Shown piece by piece: positions 1 through 8,745 of a DNA stretch of 64,000 bases. The notes beneath the pieces are model-generated. The model searched no databases. It was not told the DNA's origin and saw only the letters and a list, made by a program, of their open reading frames with translations. Every line of letters starts with the position of its first letter. The stretch's first letter is position 1. Origin of the DNA: Microbacterium sp. CBA3102 (lineage in GTDB: Bacteria; Actinomycetota; Actinomycetes; Actinomycetales; Microbacteriaceae); NCBI RefSeq assembly GCF_007954505.1, contig NZ_CP042412.1, positions 1,302,001-1,366,000 on the forward strand, read 5' to 3'. A program made the position numbers and the translations under genes.

Positions 1-225
1 GGTCACGGAGTCGATCACGTAGCGGCTGTCGCATTCGATCAGCAGCTTCTCGTCGGTGCCCGCCGTCGCACGCAGCAGCTCCAGCACCGCCCGCAACTCG
101 CCCTGATTGTTGGTGCCGTGCGGGGAGCCGCCCGCCGCCCAGTTCGCGTCGTCGATGTACCAGGCCCAGCCGTTGGGGCCGGGGTTGCCCAGGGCGGAGC
201 CGTCTGCGGCGGCGGTGATCGTCAT
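1..225 (-). CDS. rnhA: Ribonuclease HI, N-terminal part (runs off window)
   Basis: The visible 75 residues begin MTITAAADGSALGNPGPNGW, which carries the RNase H beta-1 Asp (ADGS) and the GNPGPNGWA turn. They continue with TNNQGELRAVLELL, holding the catalytic Glu helix, and with the IECDSRYVIDSVT strand, whose D-S is the second catalytic Asp. The family cleaves the RNA strand of RNA-DNA hybrids in the cytoplasm. The start ATG is at 223-225. The C-terminal part lies outside the window, so it cannot be seen whether other domains follow. Confidence 0.85.
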   Translation of the reverse strand, partial: MTITAAADGSALGNPGPNGWAWYIDDANWAAGGSPHGTNNQGELRAVLELLRATAGTDEKLLIECDSRYVIDSVT

Positions 226-304
226 CCCTCCACCGTAATGCGGTCACCGGGTGCGCGATCGCCGCGCACTCGCGTCCTCCGTGCGCGCCGCCTAGGGTGG
301 ACGG

Positions 305-1390
305 ATGTCTTCCGGCACCGAATGGGAATCCTTGGTCGGCACGGCCGTGGTGATCGCGATCGCGGTCCTCGCCACCGTCGCCGTTCTCGTACTGCTGCGT
401 CTGGTGGCCGCGCTCGTGAGTCGCCGTCTGCCGTGGGTGCGTGATTTCGCGCGCAGGGTGCGCAACGCCACGACGGCCACGGCGCTGGTCGTCGCGGTGT
501 GGATCGCGATGTCGCTCACGGCGCCGGCCGAGCAGGGATGGTGGCCGGCGGTCTCGCGACTGTTCCTGATCTCCACCATCCTGTTCGGGTCCTGGCTGTT
601 CGCCGCGGCGATCTCCTTCGGTTTCGAACGGCTCATCGAGCGCGAGGAGACCGTCCTGGTCGGTCCGGAGGCACGACGTCGGCGCACGCAGTTGCTCGTC
701 ATCCATCGGCTCGTGCTGGTGTCGATCGCCGTCCTGGCCCTGGGTACCGTGCTGTTCACCTTCCCCGAGATGCGGGCCGTGGGCACGAGCCTCCTCGCGT
801 CGGCGGGTATCGCGAGCATCATCGCCGGCCTCGCGGCGCAGTCGATCCTCGGCAACCTCATCGCCGGGATACAGGTGGCCTTCACAGACGCGATCCGCGT
901 GGGCGACGTCGTCGTGGTCGAAGGCGAGTGGGGACGGGTCGGCGAGATCAACCTGTCGTACGTGGTCGTCTACATCTGGGATGAGCGACGCCTCGTCGTG
1001 CCGTGCAGCTACTTCACCTCGACGCCGATCGAGACGTGGACGCGCAGGTCGGACAAGATCCTCGGCACCGTCTACCTGGATCTGGACTGGCGCGTGCCGA
1101 TGGACGCACTGCGCGCGGAGTTCACCCGCATCGTCGAAGCCTCGCCCGCCTGGGACGGGCGCTCGTCGAGCGCACTGGTGACGGATGCACAGGGCGGGTA
1201 CGTCACCGTCCGGTTGGTGATGTCGGCGAAGGACTCCGACGACCAGTGGACGATCCGCTGCGAGGTGCGGGAGAAGATGATGAGCTGGTTGCAGCGGGAG
1301 TACCCGGACGCCCTCCCGCGCACCCGGGTGGAGTTCGGACCTCAGTCGGACTCGGCGTCCGCGTCGTCGACGGGCTCCTCCGCCTCGTAG
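305..1390 (+). CDS. MscS-family mechanosensitive ion channel
   Basis: This 361-residue membrane protein has hydrophobic segments at about 12-35, 58-75, 84-108 and 130-153. They are followed by the Gly/Ala-rich pore helix (SLLASAGIASIIAGLAAQSI, about 162-181) and the beta-domain signature DAIRVGDVVVVEGEWGRVGE. That is the classical MscS order: sensor helices, TM3 pore, cytoplasmic vestibule. The family opens under membrane tension to release solutes in hypo-osmotic shock. The Ser/Ala-rich last 20 residues overlap the 3' end of the convergent gene at 1342-1593. Substrate or ion specificity cannot be read from sequence. Confidence 0.88.
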   Translation: MSSGTEWESLVGTAVVIAIAVLATVAVLVLLRLVAALVSRRLPWVRDFARRVRNATTATALVVAVWIAMSLTAPAEQGWWPAVSRLFLISTILFGSWLFAAAISFGFERLIEREETVLVGPEARRRRTQLLVIHRLVLVSIAVLALGTVLFTFPEMRAVGTSLLASAGIASIIAGLAAQSILGNLIAGIQVAFTDAIRVGDVVVVEGEWGRVGEINLSYVVVYIWDERRLVVPCSYFTSTPIETWTRRSDKILGTVYLDLDWRVPMDALRAEFTRIVEASPAWDGRSSSALVTDAQGGYVTVRLVMSAKDSDDQWTIRCEVREKMMSWLQREYPDALPRTRVEFGPQSDSASASSTGSSAS

Positions 1391-1593
1391 TCGCCCACGG
1401 TCTCCGCCGCCGGCTCCGCGATCGGGAAGACGATCGAGCTGACCTCGGTCGTCGCCCCGAAGCCGAGGCCGAGCGAGAGGGGGTCGACGGCGGGTTCCTC
1501 GCCGAGCACCTCGGCCTCGGAGCGCTTGACGGGCTCGGAGGGCAGTGCCCAGGGGCTCTGTTCTTCTTCCGGCTTCTGCTGGAACATTCCCAT
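1342..1593 (-). CDS. Small acidic hypothetical protein
   Basis: The 83-residue protein starts MGMFQQKPEEEQSPWALPSE and is very acidic at the C-terminus (DYEAEEPVDDADAESD). It has no signal peptide, membrane segment or Cys. I recognise no domain. It is convergent with the MscS gene and overlaps its last 49 bases. The low-complexity acidic tail lies opposite the Ser/Ala tail of the channel, so the overlap may have arisen by read-through. Codon use is like its neighbours. I call it real because of its clean start and biased but protein-like composition. Confidence 0.55.
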   Translation of the reverse strand: MGMFQQKPEEEQSPWALPSEPVKRSEAEVLGEEPAVDPLSLGLGFGATTEVSSIVFPIAEPAAETVGDYEAEEPVDDADAESD

Positions 1594-1689
1594 GGGTCCA
1601 TTGTGAACCCACGCCTCGACGCGGAGGCCGGATTCACACGGAATTGATCGGACGCCGGGGCCGGTGCGCCGGGACTGGTTCGCCGGGGG

Positions 1690-2010
1690 TCAGCCCTTCG
1701 CGGCCGCCGCCTGCCGGACCGCCTCGACGAGCGCGCGCCAGGGTCCGTCGAGCGCGGAGTCGGGCAGCTCACGCTCGCGGCGTTCGACCGGAGTCCGGGC
1801 GCGGATGCGCCAGACGAAGCGGTCGGCACCCGTGTCGGTCGGTGCCTCCTGCTCCCAGGGGCACCGGTCGATCAGGTCGATCCATTCGCCGGCGTCGTCG
1901 GGTCCTGCTTCCACCTGCCACCGGCGACGGATGCCGGCGATGCCGCCCGTGCGGACGACGGCGATCACGATCGGTGCGTCAGTCGCGGGAGGAGGCTCGC
2001 TCATCTGCAT
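1690..2010 (-). CDS. Emfourin-like inhibitor of the adjacent M4 protease
   Basis: The product is about 106 residues, starting MQMSEPPPATDAPIVIAVVR; an internal ATG at 2002-2004 is an alternative start. The RTGGIAGIRRRW segment followed by acidic stretches matches emfourin, the small protein inhibitor co-encoded with protealysin-type metalloproteases. It lies directly downstream of the M4 protease gene and overlaps its 3' end by about 30 bases, as expected for a co-translated protease/inhibitor pair. An upstream in-frame extension to 2091 is Arg/Pro-rich and lies inside the protease gene, so I reject it as coding. Confidence 0.75.
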   Translation of the reverse strand: MQMSEPPPATDAPIVIAVVRTGGIAGIRRRWQVEAGPDDAGEWIDLIDRCPWEQEAPTDTGADRFVWRIRARTPVERRERELPDSALDGPWRALVEAVRQAAAAKG

Positions 2011-3049
2011 AGACTCCCACGACGGTCCACGCGCGTCGAGCCGCCGTGGCCGTGGCCTCGTCGATCGTGGTGGCCGCGGCGACCGTCGCATCGGCGAACT
2101 CGAGGAAGGACGCCGTGCTCGACAGGCCGCCGGTGAGGGCCCGGTACCAGACGGTCCCCGCGCGCTCCCAGGCCTTGCCGCCGAGGTCGAGCGCGAACAG
2201 GGCGAACGCGCGGTTGGGGATGCCCGAGTTGATGTGCACCCCGCCGTTGTCCTCGGTGGTGCGCACGAAGCCGCTCATGTGATCGGGCTGCGGATCCTTG
2301 CCGAGCTCGTCGTCGTCGTAGGCGGTGCCCGGGGCGATCATCGACCGCAGCGCCGCGCCCTCGACGGCATCCGTGAAGATCTCCGCACCGATGAGCCACG
2401 TGGCGGTGTCGGCCGTCTGCCCGAGTGCATACTGCTCGGTCAGAGCACCGAAGACGTCGGCGATCGACTCGTTCAGCGCGCCCGGCTGGCCCTGGTATTC
2501 GAGGTTCGCGGTGTGCTGCACGACGCCGTGCGCGAGCTCGTGGCCGATGACCGTGAGCGAGCCGGTGAAGTGCTGGAACACCTCGCCGTCGCCGTCACCG
2601 AACACCATGCGCTCACCGTCCCAGAACGCGTTGTCGTAGTCGACGCCGTAGTGCACGGTGGCGTCCAGCGGGGCTCCGGCGTCATCGAGGGAATTGCGCC
2701 CGAAGGCGGACAGCAGCATCTCGAAGGTCGCTCCGAGGCCGTCGAAGGCTTCGTTCACCGCGGTGTCGGCCACGGGGGCGTCGTCTTCGCCGCGCACCAC
2801 CGCGCCGGGGAGGCGCTGGGTGTTGCCGGCGTCGCTGATGGTGCGGTTCGGAGCATCCGACAGCTGGGCGACCAGGTCGCCGTTCTCGTCGATCGACAGG
2901 TCGATGCGGGCGCGGAACGGCGGTCGTCCGGCCGTCAGCGTCTGCCGCGCCGCAGCCGCGGCCTTCGGGAAGCGCCCCGATTCGGCCAGGCGTGCGAGCA
3001 GGTACGACGGGACGACTCCAGGACACTGTGTCGATGGTGTGCTGCTCAT
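1979..3049 (-). CDS. Protealysin-like M4 metallopeptidase
   Basis: This 356-residue zinc endopeptidase has the thermolysin-family motif HELAH (H170, E171, H174), with the third zinc ligand E194 in NESIADVF. It also has a later GGVHINSGIPNRAF motif holding the catalytic His. The N-terminus (CPGVVPSYLLARLAE, about 9-23) is the short propeptide typical of protealysins, in place of a signal peptide plus long FTP propeptide. The enzyme may therefore be made in the cytoplasm and exported non-classically. The emfourin-like gene follows immediately. The stop is TGA at 1979-1981. The pair is transcribed away from a palindromic element at 3109-3183. Confidence 0.88.
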   Translation of the reverse strand: MSSTPSTQCPGVVPSYLLARLAESGRFPKAAAAARQTLTAGRPPFRARIDLSIDENGDLVAQLSDAPNRTISDAGNTQRLPGAVVRGEDDAPVADTAVNEAFDGLGATFEMLLSAFGRNSLDDAGAPLDATVHYGVDYDNAFWDGERMVFGDGDGEVFQHFTGSLTVIGHELAHGVVQHTANLEYQGQPGALNESIADVFGALTEQYALGQTADTATWLIGAEIFTDAVEGAALRSMIAPGTAYDDDELGKDPQPDHMSGFVRTTEDNGGVHINSGIPNRAFALFALDLGGKAWERAGTVWYRALTGGLSSTASFLEFADATVAAATTIDEATATAARRAWTVVGVYADERASSRD

Positions 3050-3108
3050 GGATCGACCCTACGCCGGGTGTCCGACGTCTGCGGGAACGGGCCGGGCAAC
3101 CGCACGGA

Positions 3109-3183
3109 TTGTGAAGGAGATCTCACGGTGTGAAGGAGGGGTTCGCGCAGGCTCCCCTTCGGAACGCGAGATCTCCTTCACAA
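3109..3183. repeat. Palindromic element with 16-bp perfect arms
   Basis: Arms TTGTGAAGGAGATCTC (3109-3124) and GAGATCTCCTTCACAA (3168-3183) are perfect inverted repeats. An inner, imperfect GAAGGAGGGG/CTCCCCTTC stem lies between them. The element sits between the 3' end of one gene (3207) and the start of the M4 gene (3049). Its core GAAGGAGAtCTC recurs at 33914-34074 and 34851-34950, so it belongs to a dispersed family. There is no T-tract, so a classical terminator is not supported. Confidence 0.75.
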
Positions 3184-3206
3184 CGTGCGCGCCCGCCGGA
3201 TGCGTC

Positions 3207-3650
3207 TCACTCGTGCTCGATGCTCAACACGGTGGTGCGGATGCCGTCCGACTCGTACTGCACCGGCATCCCGGGGTGCGCGGACGAGAACCAGAAGATC
3301 CCATCGGCGGTGTCGTATCGACGGCAGGTGAGCTCGCCCAGGGGGGAGGACAGCGGCACGGTCGACATGCTCGTCGTCTCGGCGTCGAACGCCGCATGGC
3401 CCTGGAGCTCGGTCCAGGTCACCCGGCTCGAGACCACGGCTTTCGGGTCGGCCGCGGCCCAGCGATCGAGGGTCGCGCCCTCCTCATCCGTGTGGTGGAA
3501 GCGGTTGACGTGTTCGCCCAGCGGCCCGTCCGGGCCTTCGAGGAGGAGGCGGATGCGCTTCCCCCTGCCAGTGGCGTCTCTGATCTCTTCGGCGGTGAAC
3601 GGCGTCGGCAGGAGGCCGGGGCCGAGCAGGTGCGGGTCGGGATCGGTCAT
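3207..3650 (-). CDS. Conserved-looking hypothetical protein, 147 aa
   Basis: The protein starts MTDPDPHLLGPGLLPTPFTA; a longer in-frame extension to 3956 would run through the next gene's promoter and is rejected. It is soluble, with no Cys and many Trp/His/Asp. A phrase such as EEIRDATGRGKRIRLLLEGP followed by LTCRRYDTADGIFWFSSAHPG suggests an alpha/beta fold. I do not recognise the family. It stands alone, divergent from the sugar transporter operon at 3811. Confidence 0.6.
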   Translation of the reverse strand: MTDPDPHLLGPGLLPTPFTAEEIRDATGRGKRIRLLLEGPDGPLGEHVNRFHHTDEEGATLDRWAAADPKAVVSSRVTWTELQGHAAFDAETTSMSTVPLSSPLGELTCRRYDTADGIFWFSSAHPGMPVQYESDGIRTTVLSIEHE

Positions 3651-3722
3651 GCACCCAGTCTGCGTCACGGGTGACCAGTACGTCACGGGATGGTCTCGAT
3701 GTCCGTCACCCGAGGGAGATCC

Positions 3723-3753
3723 TTGACAGAATTGCGTTCTGTATACAGAATAC
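3723..3753 (+). promoter_or_regulatory. Promoter with GntR operator of sugar operon 1
   Basis: A consensus -35 TTGACA is at 3723-3728. The 13-bp near-palindrome GTATACAGAATAC (3741-3753) covers the -10 position (CAGAAT at 17-bp spacing). The identical 13-mer is found at 9473-9485 upstream of the second operon, and nowhere else that I noticed. The GntR/FCD gene at 8746-9402 lies between them. Binding here would block RNA polymerase, so repression is the likely mode. Confidence 0.75.
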
Positions 3754-3810
3754 GAGTGCGCCGGAAAGGCGCTCCCGACACGATCTTCCAATGATGAAAG
3801 AGGTAGCGAG

Positions 3811-5120
3811 ATGGCACGTGCGAACGTGACGCGGTATCTGGCATTGGGTGCCGCCGGTGCTCTGGCCCTGGGGCTCGCCGCGTGCAGCGGCGGCGGAGGA
3901 GGCGGTGGCGTCGACGCCGACGGCAACGCGACGGTCATCTGGTCCACCTGGGGCACGGCGGACGAGCTGACCCGCTACGAGGAGTTCAACAAGGACTTCA
4001 TGAAGCGCCACCCCGACATCACCGTCAAGCTCCAGCCCGTCGCCGGCTACGGTGACTACCACTCCAAGCTGCTCGCACAGCTCACCAGCAACACGGCTCC
4101 CGATGTCTTCTACGTCGGTGACGACATGATCGGCCAGTTCGTCGATTCCGACAGGCTGATGCCGCTCAGCGACCTGATGGAATCGGACGCGAGCAAGACC
4201 ACGAAGGACGACTTCTTCCCCGGCCTCTTCGGCGCGGCGGAGGAGGACGGCGAGGTCTACGCGGCCCCGAACGACTCCAACCCCGACGTCTTCTGGTACG
4301 ACAAGCAGGCGCTGGAAGCCGCCGGGATCACCGAGGATCCCGCGACGCTGGCCGAGAACGGCGAGTGGACGACCGACAAGTTCCTCGAGATGAACGCCAC
4401 GCTCCACGACGCGGGGCTCACCGGGACGATGTACTGGAACTACTGGGCCACCCACTGGAGCTGGCTGTCGTCCCAGGGCCTTCCCGCGCCATATGACGAG
4501 GCGGGAGCGTTCGTCGCGAACCAGGACGACGCCACCGTCGCTTCCGTGCAGGAGCTCGGCGACCTCTTCCAGGACGGCACCTTCGTCGTCGCCGACACGC
4601 TTCCCGACGGCGCCGGAGCCGACAGCATCTTCGTCACGCACAAGGCCGGTTTCTTCGTGCAGGGCCGCTACACGATCGGCACGGTCAAGGCCACGGGCGA
4701 AGAGGACAGCTACGACATCGTCCGCTGGCCGACGCCCGACGGTGAGGCCGCGCCCACCGGTGTCGCGACCAGTTTCCTCGCGATCAACGGCAAGACCAAG
4801 GTGAAGGACGCCGCGTTCACGTTCTGGACGGAGTTCCTCTCCGCCGAGGGGCAGACCTTCCGCCTCGAAGGGGGCGGAACGCGGTCCCGTCGATCAAGGG
4901 TGCCGACGACGTGGTGCTCGAGGGGGACTACCCCGTGCACGCGCAGACGTTCCTCGACATGCGCGACATCGGGTTCACGAACTACCCCGCTGAGGCCAGG
5001 GTCCCGGGGCTGCCGGTCGCCATCTCCGAGGAGTTCCAGAAGCTCTACGAAGGCAAGACCGACGCGCAGGAGACGCTCGACACGATCGCCGGCGTGGTCG
5101 AGGATCGGTCGGAGAAGTAG
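3811..5120 (+). pseudogene. Sugar ABC transporter substrate-binding lipoprotein, frameshifted
   Basis: The reading frame starts MARANVTRYLALGAAGALAL and has a lipobox (GLAAC) followed by a Gly-rich linker. It continues as a MalE/UgpB-like solute-binding protein (ATVIWSTWGTADELTRYEEF). Near 4875 it breaks: the frame after RLEGGG becomes Arg-rich nonsense, while the next frame resumes as NAVPSIKGADDVVLEGDYPV and runs to the TAG at 5118-5120. Adding one base near 4875-4881 (GGAAC read as GGAAAC, or one more G) restores a 436-residue protein. The start is backed by GAAAGAGG upstream. The break may be a homopolymer sequencing error or a true mutation. The two permease genes follow directly. Confidence 0.8.
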
Positions 5121-5122
5121 GA

Positions 5123-6085
5123 GTGACCACGCTCACCGAGAACGGACGGATGCCGCAGGCCACGCCTGCGGCATCCGTCCCGCCCCTGCGTCGGGAGGCC
5201 GCCTGGCGTCGGCGGGATCGGGCCTGGGGCTACGTCTTCGTCGCTCCGCAGCTGCTCGGCATGGCGCTGTTCGTCGTGCTGCCGTTCGCCGCCAGCCTGG
5301 TGCTGGCCTTCGCCGAGTGGGACGGCCTGGGCGAGCTCACCTGGGTGGGGCTGGCGAACTTCGCCGATCAGCTGCAGGATCCGCTGCTCGCCCGTGCGAT
5401 CATCAACACCCTGCTGATCGCGATCATCACCGTACCGATCGGCCTCACGCTCGCGGTCATCGTCGCCGTCGCACTCGAGAAGCTCAAGACCCGCACGCTC
5501 TACCTGATCCTGTTCTTCGCCCCGGTGGTCACCTCGACCGTCGCCGTCGCCATGATCTGGCAGCAGATGTTCCGTGCGGACGGCCTGCTCTCGACCACGA
5601 TCTCGAAGGTGTTCGGGATCACGCCCCCGGATTGGCTGCAGGATCCGAAGCTCGCGCTCCTCGCCGTCTGCATCGTGACGATCTGGTCGTCGATGGGCCT
5701 GAACGTCGTGATCTTCCTGGCCGGTCTGCAGAACATCTCGCCGTCGGTGATCGAGGCCGCCCGCATCGACGGCGCCGGTGCCGTGCGCCTGTTCACCAGC
5801 ATCCGGCTCCCGCTGCTCTCGCCGATCGTGTTCTTCTCCTCGGTGATCGCGTTCATCTCGTCGCTGCAGACCTTCGACACGGTCTACGTGCTGGTCTCCG
5901 GCGGCGGACCCGACAACGCGACCCGCACCATCGTCTACCACATCTTCGACCTCGGCTTCGGGCGATTCGAGTTCGGGCTGTCCAGTGCGGCCAGCATCAT
6001 CCTGCTCGTGCTCACCCTCGTCATCACGGCGATCCAGTTCGGTGCGCAGAAGAAGTTCGTCCACTACGAGGATGACCCGGCATGA
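5123..6085 (+). CDS. Sugar ABC transporter permease, MalF type
   Basis: This 320-residue inner-membrane permease has six predicted membrane segments. It carries the EAA-loop signature EAARIDGAGAVRLFTSIRLP, which contacts the ATPase. It starts at GTG 5123, two bases after the binding-protein stop, so it is probably translationally coupled to it. The family imports mono- or oligosaccharides together with a MalG-type partner and a shared MsiK-like ATPase. No ATPase gene is present in this operon, which is usual in actinobacteria. The GH63-like hydrolase downstream suggests a glycoside substrate. Confidence 0.9.
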   Translation: MTTLTENGRMPQATPAASVPPLRREAAWRRRDRAWGYVFVAPQLLGMALFVVLPFAASLVLAFAEWDGLGELTWVGLANFADQLQDPLLARAIINTLLIAIITVPIGLTLAVIVAVALEKLKTRTLYLILFFAPVVTSTVAVAMIWQQMFRADGLLSTTISKVFGITPPDWLQDPKLALLAVCIVTIWSSMGLNVVIFLAGLQNISPSVIEAARIDGAGAVRLFTSIRLPLLSPIVFFSSVIAFISSLQTFDTVYVLVSGGGPDNATRTIVYHIFDLGFGRFEFGLSSAASIILLVLTLVITAIQFGAQKKFVHYEDDPA

Positions 6086-7029
6086 CCCTCCAGACCACAC
6101 CCCTCAGCGACCCCGCCGCCCCCGCGACCGATTCCACCGTCGCCCTCACCGCTCCCGGATACCGTCAGCGGGGCCGAGGGGGACCAGGGGCCGGACGCGC
6201 CCGCCGACGTCTCGGTTCGACCGTGCTGCACGTGCTCCTCGTGGTCGGCGGCATCTCGATGGTGTTCCCGTTCATCTGGATGCTGCTGACGTCGTTCAAG
6301 ACCCTCCCGCAGCTGTTGAAGAACCCGCTGGAGTTCCTGCCGAACCCCTGGACCGTCGACAACTACGTGAACGCGTGGAACGCCGTGCCGTTCGGGCAGG
6401 CCTACCTGAACAGTGCGTACATCGCCGTGCTGGTGGTGGTCGGCACCCTGATCACCGCGTCGATGGCCGGGTACGCGTTCGCCCGTATCCGGTTCCGGGG
6501 CAGCAAGGTGATCTTCATCGTGTTCCTCGCGACGCAGATGATCCCGGCGCAGGTCACCCTCATCCCCTTCTACCTCCTGATGTCGCAGCTCGGCTGGGTG
6601 GATTCGCATCTCGCGCTGATCGTGCCCGGGATGATCGCGAACCCCTTCGCCGTGTTCCTGATGCGGCAGTTCGTCCTCGCTCTGCCGCGCGAGCTGGAGG
6701 AGGCCGCGCTGGTGGACGGCGCCGGGCGCTGGCGCATCTTCTGGAGCATCGTGCTGCCGAACCTGAAGCCCGGCCTCGCTGCGCTCAGCATCATCACCGC
6801 CCTCAGCGTCTGGAACGCGTTCCTGTTCCCGTTGGTGCTGTTGAACACGCCGGACCTGTTCACGGTTCCGCTGCTGCTGACCTCGTTCCAGGGGCAGTTC
6901 GGCTCCATCAACTACGGGCTCGTGATGGCGGCGTCCGCGATCGCGACCGTGCCGATGCTCATCGTTTTCGTGATCGGCCAGCGCAAGATCCTCAACAGCA
7001 TGGCCGCATCGGGACTCGGGGGCCGATGA
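6082..7029 (+). CDS. Sugar ABC transporter permease, MalG type
   Basis: The 315-residue partner permease has a basic N-terminal tail (about 1-45) and six membrane segments. Its EAA motif reads EEAALVDGAGRWRIFWSIVL. Its ATG overlaps the stop of the MalF-type gene by four bases, and its own stop overlaps the ATG of the hydrolase at 7026. Together with 3811-6085 it forms a complete binding-protein-dependent importer apart from the ATPase. Confidence 0.9.
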   Translation: MTLQTTPLSDPAAPATDSTVALTAPGYRQRGRGGPGAGRARRRLGSTVLHVLLVVGGISMVFPFIWMLLTSFKTLPQLLKNPLEFLPNPWTVDNYVNAWNAVPFGQAYLNSAYIAVLVVVGTLITASMAGYAFARIRFRGSKVIFIVFLATQMIPAQVTLIPFYLLMSQLGWVDSHLALIVPGMIANPFAVFLMRQFVLALPRELEEAALVDGAGRWRIFWSIVLPNLKPGLAALSIITALSVWNAFLFPLVLLNTPDLFTVPLLLTSFQGQFGSINYGLVMAASAIATVPMLIVFVIGQRKILNSMAASGLGGR

Positions 7030-8665
7030 TGGCGGATCTCGCCGCCCTCGCCGGGCGTCACCTCGACCTGGTGTCCGCTCCCTTCACGCTCCCGCGCTCG
7101 CGCGTGCTCGTGTTCCGTTCCGACGACGGCGAGGGCGTGCGCGTGCACACCTCGGAGTACGAGCGGCGGCTGTCGGAGTGCCGGGTGCTCGATGCGCTGA
7201 TCGTGATCGGTGCCGGGGGCGAGGTGCTCCCGGTGACCGACGTGCATCCCGCGCGGGTGAGTTTCGGCGGCGGCGCGGTGACCCTGACCTTCGCCGATCC
7301 CTCCACGCTCAGCCTCGGCGGCGCTTCGGGATCGCGGGTGCGGCTCCGGCGTCCGGACGGCGGCGTCGAGGAGCATCCGCTCGATCGAGGGCTCGGGCTG
7401 CACGTCGCCGCTGATCGCACCGTCGCGGTCGTGCACGGCGACCACTCGGCTGCCCTGGCCGCGACCGAGGCGATCTGGACCGAGTGGTTCGCGAAGTGCC
7501 CGCGCGTGCGCGACGATCTGCAGGAGATGGCCGCCTTCTGCTGGTGGGTGCTCGGGGCGAACATCGTCGAGCTGCCGTCGCTGGGCGATGCCAGGGCCAT
7601 CGTGCCGTCGAAGATCGGCTACGTCGGTCTCTGGCAGTGGGATGCGTACTTCATCGCGGTCGGTCTGCGCCACGGCGACCCCGAGCTCGCTCGCGAGCAG
7701 CTCGACATCGCCTTCCGGTTCCCACAGCCCGACGGGCAGCTGCCCGACGTCGTGCACGAGCTCGGGGTGCTGGCGACCAGCGACGATCTGCCCGAGAGCG
7801 ACCGCGCCAACCTGCGCCGTGCCGGGTCGCAGATCGCCGACCCGAGCGCACCCGTGCCGCTGACGAAGCCTCCGCTCGCCGCCTGGGCGCTGCGCAAGGT
7901 GCTCGACGTCGAGGATACGCCCGACTACGCGCGCCGGCAACTGGCCCGGATCGTCCGCTCGCAGGACTGGTGGTTCGCCGGCAGCGACCTTGACCACGAC
8001 GGGATGCCGGAGTACGGGCATCCCTACTCCTCCGGCCTCGATGACAGCCCGATCTTCGATGGCCCCCTGCCGACTGCCGCGCCCGACCTCGGGGCGTATC
8101 TGGTGCGGCAGGATCGCGAGATCGCCGACCTCCTGCGCCGGTACGAGCCCGGGGCCGACGTGTCGCGATTCGAGCAGCGGGCCGAGACCACACGGGAGCT
8201 GCTGCTTCGCATGTGGGATCCCGAGCGGGGACGCTTCCTCGCATTCGGCGGTGGGGAGCCGCAGCTCAGCGACACGGTCGTGGGGTTGATGCCGCTGCTC
8301 ACGGGCACGTTGCCGCCTCCCGTCGCCGAGGCGCTGCGGGCGTCCGTCGACGACCCCGAACGCTTCGCTCTCCCCTGGGACTGCCCACGGTCGCGGCCTC
8401 CGACCCCGACTACTCGGACGAACGCATGTGGCGCGGACCGGTCTGGGTGAACACGAGCATGCTCGTCGCCGAGGGGCTGGAGGCATCCGGGTACCCCGAG
8501 AGAGCGCGGGAACTGCGGGAGCAGACCGTGGCGCTGGTGATCCACGGCGGGGGCCCGCACGAGTACTTCAATCCGCACACGGGTAAGAAGGCCCGCACGG
8601 CCACGACCGCCTTCGGCTGGTCGGCCGCGCTGTTCGTCGACCTCGCCGTGACGCTCTCACGGTGA
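7026..8665 (+). pseudogene. GH63-like glycoside hydrolase, frameshifted
   Basis: The protein starts MMADLAALAG and shows an (alpha/alpha)6-barrel glycosidase pattern: LWQWDAYFIA, MPEYGHPYSSGLDDSPIFDG, then MWRGPVWVNTSMLV and EYFNPHTGKKA. These motifs are those of GH63 enzymes such as mannosylglycerate/glucosylglycerate hydrolases and trehalase-like glucosidases. At about 8382 the frame breaks: after FALPW the reading turns to nonsense, while the next frame resumes GLPTVAASDPDYSDERMWRG to the TGA at 8663-8665. One missing G in TGGGACTGC would explain it and give 546 residues. The frameshift separates the catalytic core from the conserved C-terminal motifs, so if genuine the enzyme is dead. It is the last gene of operon 1. 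Confidence 0.78.
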
Positions 8666-8682
8666 GCACGCGCAGCATCCGT

Positions 8683-8739
8683 TCCGGTCGCACTTTCTCC
8701 CGCTATTCGGCCCTTTTGCCGGCAGAAAGTGCGACCGGA
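8683..8739. repeat. Hairpin with perfect 16-bp arms between convergent genes
   Basis: TCCGGTCGCACTTTCT (8683-8698) and AGAAAGTGCGACCGGA (8724-8739) are exact inverted repeats with a 25-base spacer. The element fills the gap between the convergent hydrolase (ends 8665) and GntR gene (ends 8746). It could act as a bidirectional terminator, though there is no flanking T-run. Its shape matches the other palindromes in the window, but its arm sequence is different. Confidence 0.7.
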
Positions 8740-8745
8740 GCGGGG

